A stretch of DNA of 64,000 bases from Pseudoclavibacter terrae (GCF_008831075.1 NZ_WBJX01000001.1:186001-250000); one strand, 5' to 3'. Shown: positions 7,878 to 17,123, counted from the first letter of the stretch. Numbers and translations: made by a program. Notes: a model not told the origin generated them from the sequence alone.

Positions 7878-8654
7878 ATGACTCGCGAACCCGTCTACTC
7901 ATTTGCCATCGGGGTCGGTCGAACAGTGTTCGCAGCGCTGCGCGTTCGCCACACCGTTCGCGGTGGGCAGCACATCCCCGACACGGGCGGCGCGGTCATC
8001 GCGATGACCCACTTCGGCTACCTCGAGTTCGCACTCGTCGAATGCGCGACATGGCTGCACAACCGCCGCCGCATCCGCTTCATGGCGAAGCAGAGCGTCT
8101 TCGAGAAGCCAATCGTCGGCCGGCTCATGCGCAGCATGCGGCACATCCCCGTGAACATGAAGGCGGGTGGCGACGCCTTCGCCGAGGCCGCCGACGCCCT
8201 GCGCGACGGAGAGCTGATCGGAGTGTTCCCGGAAGCGGGCGTCAGCGCGTCGTTCACGATCCGCGACTTCAAGACCGGCGCCGTCCGACTCGCGGCCCAG
8301 GCCGGAGTGCCGGTCATCCCGGTGGCCGTATGGGGCGGGCACCGGCTGCTCACCAAGAACCGCAAGATCAGGATGAGGGAGCGCATCGGCATCCCCGTCC
8401 ACTACTCCTTCGGCGCCCCCATCCACGTGGCCCCTGACGACGACCCCGCGGCCGCCACAGCTGCGTTGAAAACGACCATGGAGGAGCTGCTCGGGGAGCT
8501 GCAGGCGAGCTACCCCGAAGACGGCACCGGCAAGTGGTGGCAGCCGCGCGTGCTCGGCGGCACTGCGCCAACACCGGAGGAGGCCGCAGCGGCCGACGCC
8601 GCGCGCGACCTCAGGCGCGAGGCGGCCCGGGCCGCGCAGACCGCCCGGAAGTAG
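7878..8654 (+). CDS. Lysophospholipid acyltransferase family protein (PlsC-like)
   Basis: 258-residue 1-acylglycerol-3-phosphate acyltransferase family enzyme. The catalytic block is MTHFGYLEF, an H-x4-E variant of the usual H-x4-D. FMAKQSVFEKPIVGRLMR and the glycerophosphate-binding GVFPEAGVSASF follow, and VIPVAVWG is the fourth family block. It would acylate lysophosphatidate or a related lipid at the inner membrane face. Single gene, divergent from the TIM-like operon, with two palindromic repeats after it. The Glu in place of Asp occurs in some actinobacterial paralogues and may change the acceptor. Confidence 0.85.
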   Translation: MTREPVYSFAIGVGRTVFAALRVRHTVRGGQHIPDTGGAVIAMTHFGYLEFALVECATWLHNRRRIRFMAKQSVFEKPIVGRLMRSMRHIPVNMKAGGDAFAEAADALRDGELIGVFPEAGVSASFTIRDFKTGAVRLAAQAGVPVIPVAVWGGHRLLTKNRKIRMRERIGIPVHYSFGAPIHVAPDDDPAAATAALKTTMEELLGELQASYPEDGTGKWWQPRVLGGTAPTPEEAAAADAARDLRREAARAAQTARK

Positions 8655-8719
8655 GACGCACGTCGGCAGTGCGTCGCAGTCGCGCGGCGAGATCGTCGCC
8701 GCGAAGGGCGGCAGGAGCG

Positions 8720-8797
8720 TGGCCAGCTTGCGTTATGGATGGGCGCTTCCAGCCCCGAAAGCCACGTCCGCGGGGCGTTCGTCACGGATGTCGGCCG
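8720..8797. repeat. 78-bp palindromic element, TGGCCAACTT family
   Basis: Diverged copy: left arm TGGCCAGCTTGCGTTATGG, right end GTCACGGATGTCGGCCG. Same 78-bp length as copies at 24241, 28280 and 50722. It lies 66 bp after plsC and 81 bp before a copy of the second 78-bp family. Confidence 0.65.
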
Positions 8798-8878
8798 AAG
8801 GACGAGGGCTACGGACGCTGGTGCGGCGGCGGCGATCTGCTCCTGGGCGGCAGCGGTGGTGCGGTTACCCGCGATCCG

Positions 8879-8956
8879 TGTCCAACATGAGTGCAGATTT
8901 GGCCCATCCGGGACAGAAACCGGGCCGAGGGCCAGATATCGCCCTCATGTTGGACA
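8879..8956. repeat. 78-bp palindromic element, TGTCCAACAT family
   Basis: Begins TGTCCAACATGAGTGC and ends CCTCATGTTGGACA, with a variable centre. Exactly 78 bp, as in copies at 16149, 28118 and 50597. It ends 40 bp before the merR start. Confidence 0.85.
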
Positions 8957-8996
8957 GTGATCGGCGGCACACGGAACCCGGTGCCAGACTTGGCGC

Positions 8997-9833
8997 ATGA
9001 ACCGTGAGCTTCCCGGAACCCTGATGAGCATCGGCGAGTTCTCGCGCTACTCGGGGCTGAGCGTGCGCATGCTTCGGCATTATGCGGAGCGGGGCGTGCT
9101 TGCGCCGGCCGAAGTCGACGAGTTCAGCGGATACCGACGCTACGCACCCGGGCAACTTCAAGATGCAGGACGGGTGCGGATGCTCCGTGACTCGGGCTGC
9201 GGTATCCCGGCGATCGCCGAGCTCCTGCCGCTCTTCGACTCGCCTGACATGCTTCGGCTTCGGCTGCAATCGCACCTCGACGAGCTGAAGGCAGAGGCGC
9301 GACGGGTGGCCGAGCAGCAGGCGCTCGCAGTGAACCTGCTTGGGGAGCTCGAGGCGCGAGCGCGGCGGCTGGACGTCGTCGAGCGCACGTTCCCGGCGTT
9401 GCGCGTGCTCTACCTGCGGCGGACCGTCGCCGACTACCCGTCTGAGGGGGCACTCTGGGTCAACTTCCGCGGCCCGGTCGCCGAGCTCACCTCCCACGAC
9501 CCGGAGGCCTTCGGTGACCTGGGCGGTGCCACCTACTTCGACGACGAGTACCGCGATGCCGACGTCGAGATGGCGATCTGGCGCGAGTACCGCGGCGCCT
9601 CCGTACCCGATGGGTATGAGGTCGTCGAGCTTCCCGAGCAGCGCGTCGCGACGGTCACACATCGGGGCGGTTTCGAGACGATCAGCGAGGCGACTGCCAC
9701 CGCGGGTGCCTGGATTGCCGATCAGCAGCGCACGAGAACCGGGCCGATCTTCAATGTCTACGTGCACGGCCCCGGCCGCGACCCAAACCCCGAGAACTGG
9801 GTCACCGAGGTGAACGTGCCGATCGCGGTGTGA
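8997..9833 (+). CDS. MerR-family regulator with GyrI-like effector domain
   Basis: 278 residues: N-terminal MerR helix-turn-helix (about residues 8-75, SIGEFSRYSGLSVRMLRHYAERG), a coiled linker helix (about 85-120) and a C-terminal GyrI-like/AraC effector-binding domain, the layout of BmrR/BltR-type drug- or metabolite-sensing activators. The next gene downstream (VOC protein) has a promoter with a 19-bp spacer and central palindrome, which is the kind of site MerR proteins untwist. The ligand is probably hydrophobic or cationic but cannot be deduced. Confidence 0.9.
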   Translation: MNRELPGTLMSIGEFSRYSGLSVRMLRHYAERGVLAPAEVDEFSGYRRYAPGQLQDAGRVRMLRDSGCGIPAIAELLPLFDSPDMLRLRLQSHLDELKAEARRVAEQQALAVNLLGELEARARRLDVVERTFPALRVLYLRRTVADYPSEGALWVNFRGPVAELTSHDPEAFGDLGGATYFDDEYRDADVEMAIWREYRGASVPDGYEVVELPEQRVATVTHRGGFETISEATATAGAWIADQQRTRTGPIFNVYVHGPGRDPNPENWVTEVNVPIAV

Positions 9834-10136
9834 GGTCTGCTTGGCGCGGCTTTCTCGTGAGCTGCCCAGAATGCTCGGGATGTGGCGTCGCCTTTTCGCC
9901 AATCGCCCCACAAGGTCGCGACTTGGCGCGCCATTCTTGCGAGTCGCGTCAGAGGGTTGCTATCACGGCGCCTTGACGCCCGTTTGAGGCGACTCGCGGC
10001 GCTGCGTGCGCGCACCCGCCGAGCGCATCGCTTGACTCTCACACTGTGTGAGACCTCACGATCGGTTCACCGGCGCACGAGGCCGGCTCCGCGGCGCAGG
10101 GGCGCGGCGGTGGATCCGAACGAGAGGACAACGACC
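9834..10136. other. Leader region upstream of VOC gene
   Basis: 303 bp between merR and the VOC gene. The right part holds the MerR-type promoter at 10032-10062. The left part has short GGCG/CGCC-rich inverted stretches (about 9892-9985) but no coding pattern I can support. Confidence 0.6.
10032..10062 (+). promoter_or_regulatory. MerR-type promoter with palindromic 19-bp spacer
   Basis: TTGACT (10032-10037) and CACGAT (10057-10062) are separated by 19 bp, longer than the usual 17. Across the -35 and spacer runs the 17-bp near-perfect palindrome TCTCACACTGTGTGAGA (10037-10053). This geometry is characteristic of promoters activated by MerR proteins. The gene it drives starts 75 bp downstream. 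Confidence 0.75.
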
Positions 10137-10490
10137 ATGTCGGACAACGTGAACTACTTCGAGATCGGCACCACCGATCCGGAGGCCGTGAAGGCCTTCT
10201 ACGGCGACACCTTCGGCTGGACGTTCGGCTCGCTCGAGCCGGGTGGCTACGGGATGGTCGACGGCGCCGGCAACGGCGGCGGGCTCTGGGATTCGAACGC
10301 CGTCGGCGGGGGCAGCTGGGCGGTCTTCTACGTCGAGGTCGACCACATCGAGGCGAAGCTCGAGCAGGCGGCTGCCAACGGTGCGGAGACCGTCATCCCG
10401 CTAGTGGACAACGGCACCATCAAGTTCGCGCACCTGCGCGATCCGCTCGGCAACCGCTTCGGTGTCTGGGAGCGCAGAGCGCAGGGCTGA
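10137..10490 (+). CDS. VOC family (glyoxalase-like) protein
   Basis: 117-residue single-domain vicinal-oxygen-chelate protein: YFEIGTTDPEAVKAFYGDTFGW is the first beta-alpha motif and FAHLRDPLGNRFGVWE the conserved C-terminal block. Its likely roles are metal-dependent lyase/isomerase activity or drug binding. The ATG at 10137 starts the recognisable domain. The MerR-type promoter upstream and the MerR gene 300 bp away suggest it is part of an inducible detoxification response. Specific substrate unknown. Confidence 0.88.
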   Translation: MSDNVNYFEIGTTDPEAVKAFYGDTFGWTFGSLEPGGYGMVDGAGNGGGLWDSNAVGGGSWAVFYVEVDHIEAKLEQAAANGAETVIPLVDNGTIKFAHLRDPLGNRFGVWERRAQG

Positions 10491-10511
10491 GCGGCGCGAT
10501 CGTGCAAGGAG

Positions 10512-10544
10512 AACCCCGCCCGCGAGAGACTCGCGGGCGGGGTT
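10512..10544. terminator. Bidirectional stem-loop terminator
   Basis: A perfect 15-bp GC-rich stem (AACCCCGCCCGCGAG with its complement) around an AGA loop. It lies between the convergent VOC and metS genes, and its AA/TT ends can serve both strands. Confidence 0.85.
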
Positions 10545-10577
10545 CCGTCGGTGCTGAGACGAACCGAGGTTCGCCGA

Positions 10578-10745
10578 TCAGGTGTCGTGTGTGACCGGGG
10601 CGTGCTCCGCTCGGCCGTCGTCGTGACCACCCGCCGGGTAGTCGGCGCGTTCCGGGTGCCGACGGAGCGCGATGACGGAGGCTGCGCATCCGCCCCACAC
10701 GATCCCGATCGCGACGATGAGCATCGTGATGGCTTCTGGGGTCAT
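10578..10745 (-). CDS. metS: MetS-like small subunit of NSS transporter
   Basis: A 55-residue protein: one N-terminal membrane helix (about residues 5-27, with IGIVWGGCAASVIAL) followed by a charged tail rich in His, Asp and Arg. Its ATG overlaps the transporter stop codon (ATGA), so it is translationally coupled to it. This matches the methionine/alanine-import small subunit described for the MetPS system of Corynebacterium, which is needed for uptake by its large partner. It is short enough to be missed by automatic gene finding. Confidence 0.85.
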   Translation of the reverse strand: MTPEAITMLIVAIGIVWGGCAASVIALRRHPERADYPAGGHDDGRAEHAPVTHDT

Positions 10746-12301
10746 CGGACCGTCTCCTTCTCGCGCAGCTCAGCCGACGTCGGCCAGGCGGTGAACTTGT
10801 CTGGGCTGTTGCGCCAGCGGATCAACGTCATGAGCGCGCTCGCGAGCAGCATGACGAGCACCGCGCCCCAGCCGAAGACGCCGATGTACCAGAGCGGGTA
10901 CCCCTCGTAGCCGTCGACGATGAGCGTCCTGATCTGCTCGATGAGCATGTACGTGAGCACGACCGGCGCGATGATTCCGGTCAGCACGAGCCACCACTTG
11001 CCGACCTGGAACGTCGACACGGAGTTGAGATGCAGGCGCATCTCCTCGCCGCGGCGGGCGACCCAGATGACGCCGACGCAGGTTGCGATGGCGGACGCGA
11101 TGATGCCGATGTTGTTCGTCCACATGTCGACCGTGTCCAGGGCGATGAGGCCCGTCGTCGTCGAGAAGAGGAGGATCGAGATGACGGCGCTCACGCTGCC
11201 GAGGATGACCGCCGCCTTGCGGGGCGACCAGCCGAACTTGTCCTGGAAGGCTGACGAGACGACCTGCAGGATCGACAGCAGGGACGTGAATCCCGCCATG
11301 ACGAGCGACCCGAAGAACAGCGCCCCGAAGATCTGCCCCCCGGGCATCTCCGAGATGATGGCGGGGAAGGTCACGAACGACAGAATGGGGCCGGTCAGCC
11401 CCTCCAGCTCGCCCACCGCGACGTTCTGCTGGTGCGCCATGAATCCGAGCGTCGCGAAGACGCCGATGCCCGCCAGGATCTCGAACGACGAGTTCGAGAA
11501 GGCGACGACGAGTCCGGGTGACGTCATGTTCGAGCGACGGTTCCGGTAGGACGAGTAGGTGACCATGATGCCGTAGGCGATGGACAGCGAGAAGAAGATC
11601 TGGCTGTACGCGGCGATCCACACGCTCGGGTCGCCGAGCGCGACCCAGTCGGGCGTGAACAGCGCGTTGAGCCCATCCGCGGCACCGTCCAGGAAGAGCG
11701 CGCGGACCACGAGGATGAGGAACGAGATGAGCAGCAGCGGCAGGAAGATGAAGTTCGTGCGTTCGACACCCTTCGCGATACCCGCCGCGAGCACGAAGAT
11801 CGTCACTCCCCAGACGGCGACGAGCGGGATCAGGACCGAGGGCACGAACTGCATCGAGACGCCGGGGTCGCTGAGCTGCAGGAAGTCACCGGTGAAGAAC
11901 GCGGCCGGGTCGTCGCCCCAGCCGAGGTTGAACGAGAGCACGAAGAAGCTCAGCGCCCAGGCGATGATCGCCGTGTAGTACAGGCCGATCACGAAGCAGA
12001 TGAACACCTGGAACCAGCCGAGGCTCTCCATCCACTTCGCGACGCGACGGAAGGCGGTCGGTGCGGCCCCGCGCATCCGGTGCCCGATCGCGTAGTCGAG
12101 GAAGAGGATCGGGATGCCCGCGGTGATGAGTGCGACGAGGTACGGGATGAGGAACGCGCCCCCGCCGTTCTCATACGCGACCCCAGGGAAGCGCCAGATA
12201 TTGCCGAGGCCGACGGCGGAACCGATGGCGGCGAGGATGAACCCGGTCTGGCCGGTCCATTGCTCGCGAGGCTTGACCTCGGTTGTTGTGGATGTCGTCA
12301 T
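10742..12301 (-). CDS. metP: NSS-family sodium-dependent amino acid transporter
   Basis: 519-residue neurotransmitter:sodium symporter family member with about 11-12 membrane helices. TM1 carries the hallmark GSAVGLGNIWRFPGVAYENGG (split here: AVGLGNIWRFP then YENGGGAF), and TM6-TM8 regions include SLSIAYGIMVTYSSY. It imports a substrate with sodium. The overlapping MetS-type small gene makes methionine or alanine the likeliest cargo. It starts at ATG 12301 with a GGGGGA ribosome site. A 20-bp perfect palindrome lies 77 bp upstream. Confidence 0.85.
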   Translation of the reverse strand: MTTSTTTEVKPREQWTGQTGFILAAIGSAVGLGNIWRFPGVAYENGGGAFLIPYLVALITAGIPILFLDYAIGHRMRGAAPTAFRRVAKWMESLGWFQVFICFVIGLYYTAIIAWALSFFVLSFNLGWGDDPAAFFTGDFLQLSDPGVSMQFVPSVLIPLVAVWGVTIFVLAAGIAKGVERTNFIFLPLLLISFLILVVRALFLDGAADGLNALFTPDWVALGDPSVWIAAYSQIFFSLSIAYGIMVTYSSYRNRRSNMTSPGLVVAFSNSSFEILAGIGVFATLGFMAHQQNVAVGELEGLTGPILSFVTFPAIISEMPGGQIFGALFFGSLVMAGFTSLLSILQVVSSAFQDKFGWSPRKAAVILGSVSAVISILLFSTTTGLIALDTVDMWTNNIGIIASAIATCVGVIWVARRGEEMRLHLNSVSTFQVGKWWLVLTGIIAPVVLTYMLIEQIRTLIVDGYEGYPLWYIGVFGWGAVLVMLLASALMTLIRWRNSPDKFTAWPTSAELREKETVR

Positions 12302-12377
12302 TGAGAATCCCCCAAGAGCGTCGTGAGCGGGTGCGCCTGCGACGACAAGCGCTCTGCTTGCCCGACGAGCCTAGTGA

Positions 12378-12397
12378 ATGCGAGGTGCACCTCGCAT
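12378..12397. promoter_or_regulatory. Perfect 20-bp palindrome upstream of metP
   Basis: ATGCGAGGTGCACCTCGCAT is a perfect palindrome 77 bp before the NSS transporter start and 55 bp after the zapE stop. It overlaps the place where a promoter for metP would lie, so it may be a repressor operator. It has no loop, so a zapE terminator is less likely but possible. Confidence 0.45.
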
Positions 12398-12451
12398 GCC
12401 TGGCATCGAATCGTGATTCGCGACGGGGCCGCGTCGGCCGAATGTCGGGCG

Positions 12452-13606
12452 TCAGCGCTCCAGGAGGTGGAGGCGGCTGACCATGCGGAACGCATCTGCG
12501 CGGCCCGCCGCGGCGGCGACGAACTCGTCGAACGCCGCATCCGCGTGGAAGTGCGCTTCGATGTCGTAGTCGACGAGCACGTCGACGGCGTTCACGAAGC
12601 GCTGCTGCGGGTCGCGACCGACGGATGCGAGCAGGGGCACGTCGAGCACGTGCCACGTGTCGAAGTCGCGCGCCCACTGCAGGTACTCGAGCGACGACGT
12701 CTTCACGACGAACAGCTCCGCGAACGTCGCCCACAGCTCGCGGCCGCGCACGGCCGTCACCTCAAAGGTGCGCCCGCCGAGGTCGAGCGACGTCGCCTCG
12801 GCCGGCGACGGCCGCTCGGATGCGGATGCGCTGGGCACGTGTCGCCACGAGCCGGTCGCGAATCCGCGGCGCTCGACCGTTTCGACTCGCGAGCGGCGGT
12901 AGTCGACCTCCCCCGGAAGCTCGACGACGTCGAGCTCACGCTCGATGACCTCGATGCCGGGTTCGAAGATGTGGTGGTAGACGGGGCTCGGGAGGAGACC
13001 CTGCGGCGGGTAGTTCGAGGTCGCGACGACCGTGATGTCGCGCTCGAGGGCGAAACGCAGCAGACCGGTGAGCAGCGTGGCATGCCCGGGGTCGTGCACA
13101 TGGAACTCGTCGAACAGCAGCAGGCGAGCATCGCCGATGAGCTCTTCCACCGCATTCGAGAAGACGGCGTCCGAGCCCCGGTTCGCGAAGATGCGCGAGT
13201 GCAGCTCGTTGAAGAACGAGTGGAAGTGCACGCGCAGCTTCCGCTCCATCGGGACGGCATCGTAGAACGCGTCGAGGAGCCACGACTTGCCGCGGCCGGC
13301 TGGCCCCCAGAGATAGAGGCCACGGGGAGCATCGGACGCCTCTGCGACTGCGGTGGCGTGATCGGCGTTGGCGTCGGCATCCGCTTCGGCGCCGGCGACA
13401 GTCTCGCGCCCGACGATCTGCGCGCCGAGGCCTGCGAGCCGCACGGCGACCATCCGCTGCCCGTCGTCGAGCGCGAAGCCCGCGGACGTGGCTGACGCAA
13501 GGATGCTCGCGAAGACCTCGGCCGCCTCGACAGTTTCGGGATGGGTTTCTCGCTTCGGGACGGGAAACAACCCATCCCGAAGCGAGGAACCCATCCCGAG
13601 ACTCAC
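12452..13606 (-). CDS. zapE: ZapE/AFG1-family ATPase
   Basis: 384-residue AFG1/ZapE P-loop ATPase: Walker A LWGPAGRGKSWLLDAFY, Walker B LLLFDEFHV, then VVATSNYPPQGLLP sensor motif and the family C-terminal domain. In E. coli ZapE helps cell division; mitochondrial AFG1 acts in protein quality control. I place the start at GTG 13606, 13 bp after the purL stop with AAGGA ten bases upstream; ATG 13594 is an alternative. The first about 25 codons lie in a 62-bp palindromic element, so the N-terminus is repeat-derived. It follows purL closely and may be co-transcribed. Confidence 0.85.
   Translation of the reverse strand: MSLGMGSSLRDGLFPVPKRETHPETVEAAEVFASILASATSAGFALDDGQRMVAVRLAGLGAQIVGRETVAGAEADADANADHATAVAEASDAPRGLYLWGPAGRGKSWLLDAFYDAVPMERKLRVHFHSFFNELHSRIFANRGSDAVFSNAVEELIGDARLLLFDEFHVHDPGHATLLTGLLRFALERDITVVATSNYPPQGLLPSPVYHHIFEPGIEVIERELDVVELPGEVDYRRSRVETVERRGFATGSWRHVPSASASERPSPAEATSLDLGGRTFEVTAVRGRELWATFAELFVVKTSSLEYLQWARDFDTWHVLDVPLLASVGRDPQQRFVNAVDVLVDYDIEAHFHADAAFDEFVAAAAGRADAFRMVSRLHLLER
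13537..13598. repeat. 62-bp palindrome overlapping the zapE 5' end
   Basis: Two 24-bp arms (CGGGATGGGTTTCTCGCTTC... and its complement, 23 of 24 matching) around a 14-bp loop, just after the purL stop. It lies inside the open frame that continues into zapE and supplies its first residues. Confidence 0.85.
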
Positions 13607-13619
13607 AGCGCGGCGGTCC

Positions 13620-15977
13620 TTAGGAGATCGCGGCCGCGACGGCGGCGGAGATCGGCGCGGAGTTCGGCCCGACGACGTCGCCAAAGCGCTTCGGCAACGT
13701 CGCGCCGCGCGCCTCGGAGAGCTCGGCGAGCGTGAACTCGAAGAGGCCCTGCACTTCGAGCTTCGCGTCGGCACCCATGCCGTCGCTCACGCCGACACGG
13801 GTGACGGGGAAGTCACGCGCCTCGCACATCGCCTGGAAGCGCACGTCGTCGTCGTGCGGGACGGAGACGAGGATGCGTCCCGCCGATTCGCTGAAGAGCG
13901 CGGTAGCCGCATCCACCCCCTCCTTCTGCATGAGGCCGTCGAGCACGATGCGCGCGCCGACGCCGAAGCGGGTCGACGACTCGACGATCGCCGCTGCGAG
14001 GCCACCCTCGGAGAGGTCGTGCGCCGAGGTGAGGAGGCCCTGCTGGCCGGCGCCGATGACGAGGTCGGCGAGCGCCTTCTCGCGCTCGAGGTTCACCTGC
14101 GGGGGCAGGCCGCCGAGGTGGCCGTGCACGACGTCCGCCCAGACGGAGCCGGACAGCTCTTCGAGGGTCGTGCCGAGGAGGTAGAGGTTGTCGCCCTCCT
14201 CCTGCCAGCCGGACGGGACGCGGCGGGCCACGTCGTCGATGAGGCCGAGCACCGCGACGACGGGCGTCGGGTGGATGGGCACATCACCGGTCTGGTTGTA
14301 GAACGACACGTTGCCGCCCGTGACGGGGATGCCCAGCTCGAGGCAGGCGTCGGCGAGGCCCTCGACGGCCTGCGCGAACTGCCACATGACCTCGGGGTTC
14401 TCGGGGCTGCCGAAGTTGAGGCAGTCGGAGACGGCGGCCGGGCGTGCGCCCGTGGCTGCGACGTTGCGGTAGGCCTCGGCGAGCGCGAGCTTGGCGCCGG
14501 CGGACGGGTCGAGCTGCGCGTAGCGGCCATTGGCGTCGAGGCTGATCGCGAACCCGAGCCCGGACTCCTCGTCGATGCGCACCATGCCCGCGTCCTCCGG
14601 CGTACCGAAGGCGGTGTTGCCGAGCACGTAGCGGTCGTACTGCTGCGTGATCCACTCGGGGTTCGCGAGGTTCGCGGACGAGATGAGGGCGAGCAGCTGC
14701 TCGCGGAGCTCCTCGCCCGACTGGGGGCGGGGGAGCGCGGATGCGGAGTCGGCCTGGAGCGCGTCGATCCACGTCGGGTAGGCGACGGGGCGGTCGTAGA
14801 CGGGGCCGTCGATCGCGACGGTGCGCGGGTCGACGTTCACGATCTCGACGCCGCGCCAGTTGATCACGAGGCGACCGGTGTCGGTGACCTCGCCGAGCAC
14901 GCTCGTCTCGACGTCCCACTTGTCGACGATCGCCATGAACGCGTCGAGCTTGTCTGGCGCCACGACCGCCATCATGCGCTCCTGGCTCTCCGACATGAGA
15001 ATCTCCTCAGCCGTGAGGTTCGGGTCGCGCAGCAGCACCTTGTCGAGCTCGATGTACATGCCGCCGTCGCCGGCCGCTGCGAGCTCGCTGGTTGCGCAGG
15101 AGATGCCGGCGGCGCCGAGGTCCTGGATACCTTCGACGACCTTCTCGCGGAACAGCTCGAGGCAGCACTCGATGAGCACCTTCTCGGCGAACGGGTCGCC
15201 GACCTGGACTGCGGGGCGCTTCGTGGGGCCCTTCTCGTCGAACGAGTCGGAGGCGAGGATGGAGGCACCGCCGATGCCGTCGCCACCCGTGCGAGCACCG
15301 AACAGCACGACCTTGTTGCCGGCGCCGCGCGCGTTGGCGAGGTGCAGGTCCTCGTGGCGGAGCACGCCGACCGCGAGGGCGTTGACGAGCGGGTTCGCCT
15401 GGTAGACGCTGTCGAACCAGGTCTCGCCGCCGATGTTCGGCAGGCCGAGGCAGTTGCCGTAGAAGGAGATGCCGCTCGTGACGCCGTGCACGACCCGCGC
15501 AGTGTCGGCCTCGTCGATGGCGCCGAAGCGCAGCGCATCCATGACCGCGACCGGGCGGGCACCCATCGAGATGATGTCGCGGACGATGCCGCCGACGCCG
15601 GTCGCGGCGCCCTGGAACGGCTCGATGTAGGAGGGGTGGTTGTGCGACTCGACCTTGAAGGTCACCGCCCAGCCCTCGCCGGCGTCGATGACGCCAGCGT
15701 TCTCGCCCATGCCGACCATGAGGTTCTTCTTCATCTCGTCGGAGACCTTCTGGCCGAACTGGCGCAGGTAGTTCTTCGAGGACTTGTAGGAGCAGTGCTC
15801 CGACCACATGACCGAGTACATGGCCAGCTCGCCCGACGTGGGGCGGCGGCCGAGGATCTCGCGGATCTTGTCGTACTCGTCAGGCTTCAGCCCGAGGGCG
15901 CCGTACGGCTGCTCCTTCTCGGGAGTCGCCTTCGCGTTGTCGACGGTGTCCGGGACGTGGGTGGTCTGGCTGCTCAC
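13620..15977 (-). CDS. purL: Phosphoribosylformylglycinamidine synthase subunit PurL
   Basis: 785-residue small-type PurL, the synthetase subunit of FGAM synthase, which works with the separate PurS and PurQ found at 32480-33546. Conserved stretches include [51 protein letters not shown] and [11 protein letters not shown]. It converts FGAR, ATP and glutamine-derived ammonia to FGAM, step four of purine synthesis, in the cytoplasm. It stands apart from purQ and purS and is followed by zapE after 13 bp. Confidence 0.97.
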   Translation of the reverse strand: MSSQTTHVPDTVDNAKATPEKEQPYGALGLKPDEYDKIREILGRRPTSGELAMYSVMWSEHCSYKSSKNYLRQFGQKVSDEMKKNLMVGMGENAGVIDAGEGWAVTFKVESHNHPSYIEPFQGAATGVGGIVRDIISMGARPVAVMDALRFGAIDEADTARVVHGVTSGISFYGNCLGLPNIGGETWFDSVYQANPLVNALAVGVLRHEDLHLANARGAGNKVVLFGARTGGDGIGGASILASDSFDEKGPTKRPAVQVGDPFAEKVLIECCLELFREKVVEGIQDLGAAGISCATSELAAAGDGGMYIELDKVLLRDPNLTAEEILMSESQERMMAVVAPDKLDAFMAIVDKWDVETSVLGEVTDTGRLVINWRGVEIVNVDPRTVAIDGPVYDRPVAYPTWIDALQADSASALPRPQSGEELREQLLALISSANLANPEWITQQYDRYVLGNTAFGTPEDAGMVRIDEESGLGFAISLDANGRYAQLDPSAGAKLALAEAYRNVAATGARPAAVSDCLNFGSPENPEVMWQFAQAVEGLADACLELGIPVTGGNVSFYNQTGDVPIHPTPVVAVLGLIDDVARRVPSGWQEEGDNLYLLGTTLEELSGSVWADVVHGHLGGLPPQVNLEREKALADLVIGAGQQGLLTSAHDLSEGGLAAAIVESSTRFGVGARIVLDGLMQKEGVDAATALFSESAGRILVSVPHDDDVRFQAMCEARDFPVTRVGVSDGMGADAKLEVQGLFEFTLAELSEARGATLPKRFGDVVGPNSAPISAAVAAAIS

Positions 15978-16290
15978 TGGCGAGGCTCCTTCTGGCGGCG
16001 CGATGCGGAGAAGTCGGGGCGTGTCCGCACCGGACGAGTCTACGGCGTCCGCGGGCGCCCGCGCGAAGGGCTGTGGATGGGCGCGGGGGCGGGTTCTGTC
16101 CGGCGCTGGCCACGCGCGCTCGCGAGGTCTGTTCGGGCGGAACCGCTCTGACCAAGATCAGTGCGATATCTGCCGTATCTGGCGTCTGGGGGTCTGAAAC
16201 GGCCGATATCGCACTGATGTTGGACAGCCACGGGCGGCACCAGAGTTGACGCGCACGGGGTGCGGTGCCGACCGGCCCGGCGCGGGGCTG
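15978..16290. other. purL promoter region and palindrome
   Basis: 313 bp between the DeoR gene (its 3' end) and purL (its 5' end), both on the - strand. It holds a 78-bp palindrome at 16149-16226 and must also hold the purL promoter; I cannot point to a convincing -35/-10 pair. Confidence 0.5.
16149..16226. repeat. 78-bp palindromic element, TGTCCAACAT family
   Basis: Left arm TGACCAAGATCAGTGCGAT, right arm ATCGCACTGATGTTGGACA. It is 78 bp long and lies 65 bp after the DeoR-family stop codon. Confidence 0.85.
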
Positions 16291-17094
16291 CTAGACCAGC
16301 CGCACGTCGCAGCCCGCCGCGCGAAGCGCCGCGACCTCAACAGGGTCTGCCTCTGCGCCCGTGATGACCGTCTCGAACTCGTCGAGGCCGCCGATGACAC
16401 CGACGTGTGCTCGGCCGAGCTTGCTGGCGTCGGCGACCACGACAGAGCGGTCGGCGGTGCGCAGCATCGCGCGCTTGAGCTCGGACTCCGGCAGGTTCAC
16501 GTTGGTGACGCCCGCGCCGACCTGCACACCCGTGCACCCGATGATGGCGAGGTCGGTGTGGATGCGCTCGAGCATCGCGGATGCGTACGGTGCGACAAGC
16601 GAGTGCTGCAGCGGGCGCAGGGTGCCGCCGGTCACGACGACCGTGAAGCGGGGGATGGCCGACTCGAGGGCGAGCGCGATGGACAGGCCGTTGGTGATGA
16701 TGACGACGTCGTCGAGATCGTCCCGCGCGAGCAGGGCCTCGGCGACGGCCGTGGTGGTCGTCCCGACGTCGAGGAGCACGCTGGAGCCGCTCGTGACGAG
16801 GGCCGCCGCGGTGGTGCCGATGCGGCGCTTCTCGTCGGCGGCGCTCTGCTGGGCGGTCTCGAAGGAGGTCTCGAGGCCGGCGGGCCCGTGGCCGAAGATC
16901 GCACCGCCGTGGACCCGCCCGAGGATCCCCGCTCGCTCGAGCGCGGTGAGGTCCGAGCGAACCGTGACCTCCGAGACGCCGAGCTCGCGGCTCAGGTCCG
17001 CGACCCTGGCGAAGCCGGTACGTTTGACGAGCGCGACCACGTCGGCTCTGCGTGCCTCCGCGGGGCGGTCTGGGGTCGAGTCGTTGTTCACCAC
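16291..17094 (-). CDS. DeoR/GlpR-family transcriptional regulator
   Basis: 267 residues: N-terminal DeoR helix-turn-helix (about residues 15-65, RVADLSRELGVSEVTVRSDL) and a DeoR-C sensor domain that binds phosphorylated sugars (DVGTTTTAVAEAL and NGLSIAL blocks). It starts with GTG and is divergent from galT-galK by 71 bp. The intergenic repeat ACTTTCG-4-CGAAAGT overlaps the galT promoter, so it most likely represses galactose use and is released by a galactose-derived phosphate. This role is inferred from position. Confidence 0.88.
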   Translation of the reverse strand: MVNNDSTPDRPAEARRADVVALVKRTGFARVADLSRELGVSEVTVRSDLTALERAGILGRVHGGAIFGHGPAGLETSFETAQQSAADEKRRIGTTAAALVTSGSSVLLDVGTTTTAVAEALLARDDLDDVVIITNGLSIALALESAIPRFTVVVTGGTLRPLQHSLVAPYASAMLERIHTDLAIIGCTGVQVGAGVTNVNLPESELKRAMLRTADRSVVVADASKLGRAHVGVIGGLDEFETVITGAEADPVEVAALRAAGCDVRLV

Positions 17095-17123
17095 GATCTA
17101 GAGCTTACGCCTTCGCAAGCGGA

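Larger units (their letters stand above)
8655..8996. other. Intergenic space with two 78-bp palindromes
   Basis: 342 bp between plsC and merR. It holds one copy each of the two 78-bp palindromic families (8720-8797 and 8879-8956), listed separately. I see no open reading frame with protein-like content here. Confidence 0.7.

Noticed and set aside
8720-8956. Insertion sequence remnants
   Set aside because: No transposase fragments or target-site duplications are visible; the elements are short hairpins with fixed length.
13368-16151. 927-codon open frame opposite purL
   Set aside because: It is an antisense frame of a clear purL gene, opened by high third-position GC; its translation is low-complexity Arg/Ala/Asp/Val.
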